Of a stretch of DNA of 64,000 bases, positions 55,960 to 64,000 are shown piece after piece. Made by a program: the position numbers and the translations under genes. Below the pieces are notes generated by a model, which saw only the letters and a list, made by a program, of their open reading frames with translations, was not told the DNA's origin and made no database searches. This DNA comes from Streptomyces sp. NBC_01210 (GTDB taxonomy: Bacteria; Actinomycetota; Actinomycetes; Streptomycetales; Streptomycetaceae). The stretch lies in contig NZ_CP108549.1 of NCBI RefSeq assembly GCF_036010325.1, positions 248,001-312,000 of the forward strand. Reading direction: 5' to 3'. Position 1 is the first letter of the stretch. Every line of letters begins with the position of its first letter.

Positions 55960-57224
55960 TCCGCTTTGACGGACATCTGAGATCAGGGGTTCTGCCCCGG
56001 AAGGATGCCCATCATGGAGAGCATGGGGAAGAAGAAGCCTCGGCCTCGCCGTTCGTTCACGCCGGAGTTCAAGGCCGAGATCGTCGAGCTGTGCCGTCGT
56101 GGTGACCGCTCGGTCGGTCAGATCGCCAAGGACTTCGACCTGACCGAGACCGCGGTGCGGCTGTGGGTCAGCCAGGCCGAGGTCGACGCAGGCGAACGCG
56201 ATGGCCTAACCAGCAGTGACCGCGAGGAGTTGGCCGCGTTGCGCCGGGAGAACCGTCGGCTGCGCGAGGACGTCGACATCCTCAAGCGGGCCACGGCTTT
56301 CTTCGCGAAGGAGGATCCGGTGACGGTGCACCCGTTCATCGAGGCGGAGAAGCGAGACGGTCACAACGTCAAGCGCGCGTGTGAACTGCTGCAGGTCTCC
56401 CGAACCGCCTTCTACGCCCGCCGCACCGGCAGCCCCGGCCCTCGGGCGGTCCGCGACGCCGAGCTGACCGAGAAGATCACCGAGGTTCATGAGGGGTCCC
56501 GCGGGACCTACGGCGTCCCGCGAGTCCACGCCGTCCTTCAGCGACAAGGCGAGGAATGCGGACGGCGCCGCATCGCCCGACTGATGCGCAACGCCGGACT
56601 GTGCAAGGCCGGCACCGCAGACGACGCCAGCTGACGACGATCCCCCACCCGCGGGCCGCCACCCGGCCCGACCTCATCGTCCGGGACTTCGCTCCCGACC
56701 CGGACGGCCTCGACACCCGCCGGTGCGGTGACATCACCTACATCCCGACCGAGGAGGGCTGGCTCTATCTGGCCACCGTCATCGACATCGCCTCCCGCCG
56801 CGTGGTCGGCTGGTCCACCGCCGACAACCTGCGCACCGAACTGGTCGCGGACGCTCTCACCTCCGCCTGCCACAGTCGTCGTCCCACCCGGCCGGTGATC
56901 TTTCACTCGGATCGCGGCTGTCAGTACACCTGTCAGCAATTCGCCTCCCTGGCAACGGAGTTCGGCGTCCGTCTGTCCGTCGGCCGCACCGGGCAGTGCT
57001 GGGACAACGCGCTCGCCGAGTCGTTCTTCGCCACCATCAAACGGGAGTTGCTCGACACGCGACCCTGGCCCAGCAGGGCCGCCGCCCGCACCGCGATCTT
57101 CAACTCATCGAGGGCTGGTACAACTTGCACCGACTGCACAGCAGCCTCGGCTACCGCAGTCCCGCCGACTACGAGACCGCACTCACAGCCTGACCACCAC
57201 GCCGATGGTGTCCGTCAAAGCGGA
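55960..57224 (+). mobile_element. IS3-family element with 16-bp terminal inverted repeats
   Basis: TCCGCTTTGACGGACA at 55960-55975 is exactly inverted at 57209-57224, giving a 1,265-bp element. It sits between an IS1182-type fragment on the left and an ISL3-type fragment on the right, with no matching target-site duplication. The surrounding pieces were therefore joined by rearrangement. Confidence 0.85.
56005..57193 (+). pseudogene. IS3-family transposase, two frame changes
   Basis: The OrfA-like start (RRSFTPEFKAEIVELCRRGD) runs in frame into OrfB (KRDGHNVKRACELLQVSRTA, GTYGVPRVHAVLQRQ). A frame change near 56605 leads to the integrase core (RRCGDITYIPTEEGWLYLAT, VIDIASRRVVGW, VIFHSDRGCQYTCQQ, WDNALAESFFATIKREL). 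A second near 57105 leads to EGWYNLHRLHSSLGYRSPAD. Both changes are -1, so one could be programmed, but two make it inactive. Confidence 0.8.
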
Positions 57225-57588
57225 ACAAGCTCACCTGCTAACTCCTTGACCACAGCCCTGACTTGCCTGGTCAGTCGCGCGGTGCGGCGTTGGTATCGCT
57301 CCAGCACTCCGGGCACTTGTTCGCGGAAGGTGTGGCGGCAGCCGCGCGTGGGACACACCAGGCGCCGCACCCGCACACGAACCACCACTCGCCGCCCGTC
57401 CACCGACACATCGGCCACCGTCCGCAGTGATAGCCGTGCACACGGCCGGACGGCGCCCCGCAGCTCGGGCACGGCGCCGGGTCCTGCGGTGTCCGTGCCC
57501 GCACCTGAATCAGCTCGGTCTCATCAACCACGCTCTCAGGGCACAGACCCGAAAACACCACGTCTACGAACTCGTTGACGTCACGCAC
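57215..57588 (-). pseudogene. ISL3-family transposase N-terminal fragment
   Basis: The zinc-binding N-terminus ARTPQDPAPCPSCGAPSGRV changes frame near 57440 to LRTVADVSVDGRRVVVRVRV and LVCPTRGCRHTFREQVPG. This is the ISL3 zinc ribbon and wing region. The rest of the gene is replaced by the IS3 element. Confidence 0.8.
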
Positions 57589-57644
57589 GCCATGTCAACG
57601 ACCCACCAGCACACTGCGTCACCACCGAAAGTGAGCCAGATCCG

Positions 57645-57935
57645 TTAACTTGACAGTCCCGAGCGCGGCGTCTTCTCACCGACCTTCTTGGGCCCAATCG
57701 TCCTTGGGTCGACCGCTTCGCCGGGCGCGCCTTCCTGGTAGATGCCGCCGGGGTCGTTGTCGCGGTCGTGAGGCAGCAGGCAGAAGACACGTCGGCGGTA
57801 GAGGCCGCTGTCGGGTTCGGCGTCTGCGGTGTCGTTGAGTTCGGTGTAGCCGACCATGCGGCCGTCGCGTGCGTAGCGGGGCTTGTTACGGCGGCGAGGT
57901 GTCTTGTCGAGGGGAGCGGGTCTCGATCGTTCCAT
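57645..57935 (-). CDS. Hypothetical protein or gene fragment
   Basis: A 96-residue frame reads KTPRRRNKPRYARDGRMVGY, then TELNDTADAEPDSGLYRRRV and ends KVGEKTPRSGLSS. Composition looks coding rather than shadow, but there is no ribosome site or recognised family. It lies at the edge of IS debris and may be the end of an interrupted gene. The following 57936-58335 holds no supported gene. Confidence 0.3.
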   Translation of the reverse strand: MERSRPAPLDKTPRRRNKPRYARDGRMVGYTELNDTADAEPDSGLYRRRVFCLLPHDRDNDPGGIYQEGAPGEAVDPRTIGPKKVGEKTPRSGLSS

Positions 57936-58335
57936 CGGTATTCACTACGCTCAGCACGGGCGGGCCTTCCCGGCCGACGGTGCAACGTCGGCCTACTCGA
58001 TGACCTGAAGTCGATCACTCGGAAAGGTACGCCCTTCGCGTCCAATCCGAGGCCGATCCACAGGGCATGGGCATTGCTCCCGCATGGTCAGGTTCGTGCG
58101 GTAGTACACAGCCACCAGCAACACCCGCTCGGGCGGCGGCAGGCGTCACGGACGGCACCGCCCGCAGCCTCACCATCGCCCTCGCGAACGACACGGCACA
58201 TAGAAGATGGGCCTGAAGGCTGATCCGGGTTGCCACTCAGGGGGGATGCCTTCGTTGCCGGAGGGAGCAATGGTAAGGGCGCCCGAAAAGACCCATCGAA
58301 TCCGCAACCGGAGAAGACGAGTGGGCTCTATAACT

Positions 58336-58347
58336 TCACGCGTCACA
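58336..58347. promoter_or_regulatory. Operator variant TCACGCGTCACA before the tripeptidyl aminopeptidase
   Basis: The site matches TCACATGTCACA at 10 of 12 positions, with CG replacing the central AT pair shift. It lies 29 bp before the start at 58376. It is the most distant candidate member of the regulon. Confidence 0.45.
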
Positions 58348-58375
58348 TCTGAGGGCACGACAGGAGCAAGTAACC

Positions 58376-59938
58376 ATGATCCAGAATGAATCCCGGGCCG
58401 GATGCCCGATCCCCTTCCCCAGCGACCCTGGCGCGTCCTCTGGCGCAAGCAGTAGGCGCAAGGCCCGCCACCGGATCGAACGGTCCAGCACCAAGCGCAA
58501 GATATCCTTCGCGGTCGCGATCACGGTCGGTGCGGCCACACTCATCCCCTTGGCTCTTCCTGCCTCCGCCCAGCGCGGCGAAGCGGCCAGCGGCATCATC
58601 TGGAAGCCGTGCACCGACACGCCCTCTATCCAATGCGGCACGCTCACCCTCCCCGTCGACCGACGCAAGCCCGCGAAGACTTTCGACATGGCCGTCGCGC
58701 GGCACCAGGCCACCAACAGCGCCGAACGCCTGGGAGTCCTTTTCATCAATCCGGGTGGCCCCGGAGCCAGCGGGGTGAATTTTGTCAGCACGGCCATGGA
58801 CGTCTTCCCCGCGAAGATCCTCGAGCGTTTCGACATCGTCGGGTTCGATCCGCGCGGGATCGGCGCAAGCCAGCCCATCATGTGCGGCAATGCGGCTGTG
58901 CTCGAAGCGCCGCGCAGCCAGGCGGAGTTCCAGCGGCTGACAAATGCCAACCTTGCCCTGCGGCAGGACTGCCGGAATCGCAACGGCTCCCTCTTCGACC
59001 ACGCCGACACCCTGAACGTCGTGCAGGACATGGACGCGCTCCGTGCCGCTCTTGGCGAGAAAAAGATCAATTACTACGGGATCTCGTACGGAACGCTCAT
59101 CGGCCAGCAGTACGCCCAGAAATACGGCAAGCATGTCCGCAGCATGGTGCTCGACTCCAACATGGACCACAGCCTGACAGCCCAGGACCTGGCCGCCACG
59201 TCAGCCTCCGCGGTCGAGGACTCTCTCAAGAAATTCGCGCGGTGGTGCGAGGTCACACCGGTCTGCGCCCTGCACGGACGCAAGGTGCTGCCCCACTGGA
59301 ACAAGCTCCTCGCCGCAGCAGACCGAGGCCAACTACTAACAAAGGAGGGCGACTCCGTCTCCGAATACGACGTCCTGACGGAGGCCTACAGTGACCTTGC
59401 AGATGCGAAGTGGAGCGAACTCGCCGCCTGGCTTGAACCCTTGCGCATCGGCGACGCCGACCGGAAGCCAAGCCCTGCCTCCCCTGACAATCGACAGGAC
59501 GGGCAGCCCGACCTGAATGGCCGACTTGCGGTGTTCTGCCAGGACTGGAACCTGCCTATACGCAACTACCATGACTGGAAGACCCTCGTCGACGCCGAAC
59601 GGGCAGCCGCCCCCCACGCGCGCTACTCCACAGAAATGCGAGAGGCCCTGCTCGGATGCATCGGCTGGCCGCAACACGTCAACAACCCCCAGCGGCCCCT
59701 GCGCCTCGGCCACGACGCGCCCACCATCCTCCTCATCAACAGCCACCACGATTCGACCACCGGCCACACATGGGCCAGCGGCGTCAACCGGCAAGCTCCG
59801 CAGAAGACCCGGCTGCTCACCTACGAAGGATCAGGACACGGCGCGTACCACCGAAGCAAGTGCACCAGGGCCGCCGTGGACGCCTACCTGCTCAAGGGCA
59901 AGCTCCCCCAGCAAGGAGCAACCTGCCCAGCGGAGTGA
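58376..59938 (+). CDS. Secreted tripeptidyl aminopeptidase-type alpha/beta hydrolase
   Basis: The protein has 520 residues; AGGAG precedes the ATG by 9 nt. A basic N-terminus and the signal ISFAVAITVGAATLIPLALP ending in ASA indicate export. The oxyanion region is LFINPGGPGASG. The nucleophile lies in YYGISYGTLIGQQYA, the Asp in INSHHDSTTGHTWA and the His in EGSGHGAYHRSKC. The C-terminal TAP-like domain and cysteines (CAL, CIGW, CTRA, CPAE) fit the Streptomyces SlpD/Tap group, which releases tripeptides from proline-rich proteins. Its operator-like site suggests a part in the collagen regulon, where it would generate importer substrates. Confidence 0.9.
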   Translation: MIQNESRAGCPIPFPSDPGASSGASSRRKARHRIERSSTKRKISFAVAITVGAATLIPLALPASAQRGEAASGIIWKPCTDTPSIQCGTLTLPVDRRKPAKTFDMAVARHQATNSAERLGVLFINPGGPGASGVNFVSTAMDVFPAKILERFDIVGFDPRGIGASQPIMCGNAAVLEAPRSQAEFQRLTNANLALRQDCRNRNGSLFDHADTLNVVQDMDALRAALGEKKINYYGISYGTLIGQQYAQKYGKHVRSMVLDSNMDHSLTAQDLAATSASAVEDSLKKFARWCEVTPVCALHGRKVLPHWNKLLAAADRGQLLTKEGDSVSEYDVLTEAYSDLADAKWSELAAWLEPLRIGDADRKPSPASPDNRQDGQPDLNGRLAVFCQDWNLPIRNYHDWKTLVDAERAAAPHARYSTEMREALLGCIGWPQHVNNPQRPLRLGHDAPTILLINSHHDSTTGHTWASGVNRQAPQKTRLLTYEGSGHGAYHRSKCTRAAVDAYLLKGKLPQQGATCPAE

Positions 59939-59959
59939 ACGGCAGCGGCGGACGCACCA

Positions 59960-60599
59960 CGTTCCGCTGACACCAGCGCGAAAGCAGCGTTCGACCACGT
60001 TGCTGGTGCGGCAAGTGAAGCCGCGGCCCAGGAAGCCCAGGAGTATCGCGCCATCGGGATTTTCGCGAGAGCGGGCGGGACTGCTTCGGCGAGGGGCGGA
60101 TTCCATTGGTCGTCGCAACACGCAGTTACCGACGTGTGGTGGCGAGTAGTTTATGCATGCGCTCGGCTGGGGTTCCAGCCGGCGTCGTGTCCCGGGGGCC
60201 GGCGGTGCAGTGTCCCGCGGCGGGCTGGCCGCCAGGCGTGTGAGGTACGCGGGCTCGGGCGGCGGGGCAACACGCGCAACCGCAGGTGAGTCAGGGCGCG
60301 AAGTCGGCAGGCATTGCACGCCACTTGATGCCGTTATCGACCAGACAGCGGGTGCCGTCGATGATCTCCCTGCGTGGCTGCTTCTCCGGATGTCCGCCGC
60401 TGGGGGTGGTGCAGGCAGCCGACGGAAGCAGTGGCTCGATGAGGGCCCATTCGGCGTCGGTCATGTCGGAGGGGTAGCGGGGCTCGCGCATCATGGAGTG
60501 GGGCCCGGCCCGTGGAGAAGTACGACGTCCGTGGCCTGCTTGGATGCTGTCGGATGCGGGGGGGCGGTCGGGTGAGCTCGTCCCGCTCTGCGCCACCAA
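59960..60599 (-). pseudogene. IS5-family transposase remnants
   Basis: At 60291-60500, YPSDMTDAEWALIEPLLPSA and RREIIDGTRCLVDNGIKWRA are the N-terminus of an IS5-type transposase. At 59970-60060, TSNVVERCF matches the C-terminal NVVERCFN motif. The intervening catalytic core is missing, leaving a non-functional relic downstream of the aminopeptidase. Confidence 0.7.
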
Positions 60600-60624
60600 C
60601 CTGGCTTGACGACTTCACGGGGAA

Positions 60625-61419
60625 TCAGTATGCGTGCGGAGGGTTCTTTCCCCGCCCATGTGCGACGGCAGGCCGATCCCAATCTCCGCCGAGGATGAGC
60701 AGCGGGTCGAACATCACTACCACTGCCGCGATCACCAGGAACAGCAACGGGCCGAGAAAGACGGGGAACATGGACGAGGCGGCCACTGCGTCCTCCGCGG
60801 ACACATACGAGCCGGCGGACAGCCTCACCCTGACCCCGGCCATCCCCGTGTAGTGCATGCCCGTCACAGCAATACCCATCACGACGCTGGCGCCCAGGCT
60901 CGGCAGGAACCCGTGGATCGACACGGCCGCCCACAGCGCGGCCGTCGCAGCCACGACGGCCACGACCACGGAGAGAACGACGACCACGCCGTTGTAGTGC
61001 ACGTGCCCCTGGAAACGCAGGCCGGACATTCCCAGGTAGTGCATCGCCGCCACGCCGATCCCGGTGACCAGCCCCGCGGCCACCAGCGCCACAGGCCTCG
61101 CTCCCCAGTGCCCGACGATGAACACACCGACCGCCACGACGGCGATCGCCACCAGCAGGCTTTCTACGGTCGCCGTCAAGTCGTAGCGGATCGGCGTAGC
61201 CGAAACGCTGAAGCCGATCATCGCGATGAAGTGCATGGTCCAGATACCCGACCCGATGCACGCCGCGCCCAGCGCCAGCCAGGCCGGCTTCCAGGACCTG
61301 TCCGTCCGCAGCGACCTGGTGGTGCAGCGGAGCCCCAGGGCACTGCCCAGACAGGCCATGAGAAAAGCGACGACTGGAGTGACGGCGCCGTAGGTGAAGC
61401 CGTCGACGGTTCCCTGCAT
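60625..61419 (-). CDS. MHYT-domain integral membrane protein
   Basis: The protein has 264 residues from ATG 61419, after AAGGG. It has seven predicted helices. Three MHYT-type motifs are visible: MHFIAMIG, MHYLGMSG and MHYTGMAG. The domain is proposed to bind metal and sense gases such as O2, CO or NO. Unlike many homologues there is no GGDEF, EAL or kinase output domain, only a short hydrophilic tail. The gene stands alone between IS remnants. How it signals is unknown. Confidence 0.88.
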   Translation of the reverse strand: MQGTVDGFTYGAVTPVVAFLMACLGSALGLRCTTRSLRTDRSWKPAWLALGAACIGSGIWTMHFIAMIGFSVSATPIRYDLTATVESLLVAIAVVAVGVFIVGHWGARPVALVAAGLVTGIGVAAMHYLGMSGLRFQGHVHYNGVVVVLSVVVAVVAATAALWAAVSIHGFLPSLGASVVMGIAVTGMHYTGMAGVRVRLSAGSYVSAEDAVAASSMFPVFLGPLLFLVIAAVVVMFDPLLILGGDWDRPAVAHGRGKNPPHAY

Positions 61420-61577
61420 GGATGCGCCCTTCACTTCGATGCCTCAACGAGGCACGGGGTTCTTCCAGCCCCGGCAGAGCCCTCCTGAGCCGCCGGATGC
61501 GTTGCGTCGGTCAACAGCTGTGCACCACGGGACGTGCCGCGGCCGAGAACGAACTCCTTCATCTGCCAGAGGTGGGT

Positions 61578-61808
61578 CTACTTCTGTGCCGAGATCCGGT
61601 TCGTCGCCCTGAAGTACGCCAGGACCAAGCCGCGTTCACCCTGCGTCCGTCGGACGGCTGCCTCGCCAGTGGCATCGGTACCGGCCAGAGGCGGGCCACG
61701 GCTCTCCCCCTCGGGGAGGTCCGCGATCCACGACGAGGCGTACGACGCGTCGCGGCCGCTAGTCTCGGAGCCCTTATCAACTCCTGCGGTCGGTGACTCC
61801 TGTGACAT
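61578..61808 (-). CDS. Small hypothetical protein
   Basis: The protein has 76 residues from ATG 61808, with GGGAG at 7 nt. It reads MSQESPTAGVDKGSETSGRD, then SSWIADLPEGESRGPPLAGT and ends RGLVLAYFRATNRISAQK. It is hydrophilic with no known motif. The good ribosome site supports a gene. It may be a fragment, given the IS neighbours. Confidence 0.45.
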   Translation of the reverse strand: MSQESPTAGVDKGSETSGRDASYASSWIADLPEGESRGPPLAGTDATGEAAVRRTQGERGLVLAYFRATNRISAQK

Positions 61809-61886
61809 GGTCGAACTCCCGCCTGCTCCCACAAGCCAAGCCGGTCGCTGCACACGCCTCCGCCAACACGATGGCTCCGCGACCAG

Positions 61887-62714
61887 CTAGAGTCCGCCGG
61901 CAGCAGTCGTGGCTGACCTCCCGTGCGGCATGCGGCAAGCATGTACGACGGGAATCCTGCGGAACAACAGGCCGGAAGGAGCCATCCGCGAATTCGGGCC
62001 ATAGCCGCTGGCTATGCCACGTGCTCCCGGGCAATCGCAATGCGCCACGCCCGGAGCATCGCCTGAGTGGGACGCGTATGGAAGCCCGCGCGAACCCGCT
62101 CCTGCTGCACTCCTCCGGTCAGTCGGCGATGTGGTTCGACGATGCCCAGTCCGCCCCCCACTGCAGAACAGCAGCCTGCCTTCCGCGTCCGTGACGACCA
62201 TGGACTTGACGGCGTTCTGCATGTTCTTGCCGGAGATGAACTTGTCCCGGTCCTTGCGTCCCGCGGCCGGGCGGCGCACCCGGATCTCGGTGCCGTCGAT
62301 GATCCCGGTCTGCCCGCTCGCGCCGAGATGGTCGATGACCTCGGCGAGGCTACGCAGCCTGGTGCCGGGTGCGACGGTGCAACCGCGCGCCGCCAGCAAC
62401 GGTCGCACTTCACCGATTGCGCGCGTGATGGTGGAGCGGTCGACACCGAACCAGCAGGCCAGCACATCGTGCGCGACACCGTGCCGCAGGTGAACGAGGG
62501 CGGCGAGCAGCCGGTCGACGAAAACCAGCTTGTGCTTCGCCCCGGCCTCGACCGCCCGGCCCCGGGGGCGCGACGCAAGCACGGCCTGGTGCCGGTCGTA
62601 CCACAACGGGCCGACCTCCGCGACGAGTTCAGCAATCACATCCGGCGACAAGCCGGTGATCCGCTGGCTCCCAATGATCGCTGCACGCGCCCAAGTACCC
62701 ACCACGCAAACCAT
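61887..62714 (-). pseudogene. IS5-type DDE transposase N-terminal fragment
   Basis: From ATG 62714, SQRITGLSPDVIAELVAEVG, RHGVAHDVLACWFGVDRSTI and GIIDGTEIRVRRPAAGRKDR with SGKNMQNAVKSMVVTDAEGR are the helix-turn-helix and first catalytic Asp region of a DDE_Tnp_4 transposase. After LLFCSGG the sequence diverges into non-homologous frame. The missing C-terminal half corresponds to the fragment kept at 50059-50515. Confidence 0.78.
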
Positions 62715-62830
62715 GATCAACGATCACGGCTTCACCCAGCCACCGCCAACCGTGCACGAGCTCGTAAGGGCTTGCAGGGAATCAAGGTGTTGCTTCCCGT
62801 CCTGAGGCTCGTTGAATCTCAATGACGTTG

Positions 62831-63690
62831 TCAAGCAGCCGATGGCGGGGCGAGAGTGTAAAGGCGATGGTCGCGGAGCATGGCCCAGAGCACGTCAACG
62901 CGGCGTCGAGCCAGAGCGAGTACGGCCTGGACGTGACGTAGGCCTTCTGCACGTTTACGCAGGTAGAAATCCCTGGAAGGGCCCGGATACATCATGGCGC
63001 TCTGGGCGGAGAGGTAGAACACCCAGCGCAGGCGGACGGTCGTAGCGTTTGGGCCGGTGCAGATTGCCGGTTCGACGCCCGGAGTCGCGCGGTACCGGGG
63101 CGAGGCCGGCGTGTGCCGCCAGGCGGCCGGCGTCACGGTAGGCCGACAGGTCCCCGGCGACCGCGACGAACTCGGCACCCAGGATGGGGCCCATGCCAGG
63201 CAGCGATTCGATGACCGCCGCGCGTTCGTCGGCACGGAAGGTGTCCCGGATCTCCCGGTCGTTGACCGCGATCCGCTCGTCCAGCTCCAGCAGCTGGTGC
63301 GCGAGTTCTGCCACAAGGGCCGCGGCGCGGGTTTGCCCGGGCAGCGCGGTGTGCTGCTGGTCGGCTGCGGCCATGGCTTTCTCCGCCAGCCGCCGGGGAC
63401 TGCGGACCTTGCGCCGTTCGAGCCACGTGGTCAGCCGTTTGACGCCTATGCGACGCAGGCCGGCCGGGGTTTGATAGCGCGTGAGCATGGTCACCGCGCC
63501 CTTGGAACGGGCGAAGTCAAAGGCTCGTTCCAAGGCTGGGCTGATGCCGCACAACAGATCCCGCATCCGGTTGATCAGGCGGACCCTCTCCGCGATGAGG
63601 TCGCGCCGGTTGGCGGTCAGTAAGCGGAGGGTGCAGGTCTCCTCGGCCGGGAGGGTGATGATGGTGAAGTCCCGGCGGGCGCGGGCCATG
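62831..63690 (-). pseudogene. IS110-family transposase, 5'-truncated and frameshifted
   Basis: TANRRDLIAERVRLINRMRD, ALERAFDFARSKGAVTMLTR and AAVIESLPGMGPILGAEFVA with AYRDAGRLAAHAGLAPVPRD are the middle and C-terminal transposase domains of IS110. The N-terminal DEDD catalytic domain is absent. A frame change near 63035 precedes the end (LRWVFYLSAQSAMM, VLWAMLRDHRLYTLA). Confidence 0.8.
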
Positions 63691-63960
63691 TCGGAGCACC
63701 GGCTCTTCTCGCACATCACCATGAACTGGCGCGGCCGCCCGTTGACCAGCCACGAAGTCATCGTCCAGTCCATCGCCGCGACCACCACCCGCACCGGACT
63801 GCATGTGAGTGCCGCACTCGACACCAACACCTACCCCACCGGAGTCCGCATCGGTGACGCAGAGATGTCGGCACTGCCGCTGACCCGGCACGCTTTCCAT
63901 GGCGACTGGAACTATGCCCTGCACCCGCAGGTCCGCCCCGCCGTCCCGCCGTCCCGGCGG
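63688..63960 (+). pseudogene. ISAzo13-type transposase C-terminal fragment
   Basis: The frame MSEHRLFSHITMNWRGRPLT, then SHEVIVQSIAATTTRTGLHV, ALDTNTYPTGVRIGDAEMS and LTRHAFHGDWNYALHP is the C-terminus of ISAzo13 (Rhodopirellula-type) transposases. The N-terminal part is cut at the IS110 junction. Confidence 0.75.
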
Positions 63961-64000
63961 CCCGGGCTCCGCAGGCACCGGCCCCGCGGTGGGACCAGGC

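Overview
The window is high-GC actinomycete DNA that looks like Streptomyces. The evidence is strong G/C bias at third codon positions, GTG/TTG starts, IclR, PucR, LAL and ECF-sigma families, many secreted or lipidated proteins, and several insertion-sequence (IS) families typical of streptomycete chromosome arms. No rRNA, tRNA or CRISPR array was seen.

Region 1 (1-17.9 kb, continuing at 22.6-27.5, 33.5 and 58.3 kb) reads as a collagen and hydroxyproline utilisation island. It holds a secreted M6 metalloprotease, an Xaa-Pro aminopeptidase, an S9 prolyl peptidase and a five-gene dipeptide/oligopeptide ABC importer. It also holds a GntR regulator and the trans-4-hydroxy-L-proline pathway: epimerase, three-part D-hydroxyproline dehydrogenase, DapA-family deaminase and 2-oxoglutarate semialdehyde dehydrogenase. 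Two tandem secreted gluzincin-like metalloproteases of unknown family follow. A near-identical operator (core TGTCACA, best copies TCACATGTCACA, palindromic form AATGTSACATT) precedes almost every transcription unit, including the GntR gene. The same site also precedes a YkuD-type L,D-transpeptidase at 33.5 kb, and a weaker copy precedes a tripeptidyl aminopeptidase at 58.4 kb. The epimerase and two dehydrogenase subunits are broken by stops and frameshifts; the proteases, importer, regulator, deaminase and semialdehyde dehydrogenase are intact.

Region 2 (18-22.4 kb and 43.1-45 kb) contains three single-chain transmembrane proteins. Each joins an ECF-sigma-like cytoplasmic part, a zinc-finger (HxxxCxxC) anti-sigma-like segment, one membrane helix and a different outward domain: a jelly-roll, a ricin-B lectin, and NEW3 plus NPCBM. 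They look like one-protein envelope or glycan sensors built on one plan, and they carry a similar promoter-like element about 90-125 bp upstream of the start.

Region 3 (27.6-37.6 kb) is regulatory and secretory: a LAL/LuxR regulator, a PucR regulator, a secreted lipase, a NarL-type two-component system, a small orphan protein with a paralogue at 45.2 kb, and an IclR regulator.

Region 4 (37.7-42.4 kb) is a decayed biosynthetic cluster: acyl-CoA dehydrogenase, thioester-reductase-like protein, aminotransferase joined to a SRPBCC domain, and flavin reductase.

Region 5 (45.7-64 kb) mixes exported proteins with IS debris: IS1182, IS3, IS5, ISL3, IS110 and ISAzo13 types, several nested. Among the debris lie an orphan degenerate ABC ATPase, a catalytically dead L,D-transpeptidase paralogue, a PIG-V-like glycosyltransferase, the tripeptidyl aminopeptidase and an MHYT membrane protein.
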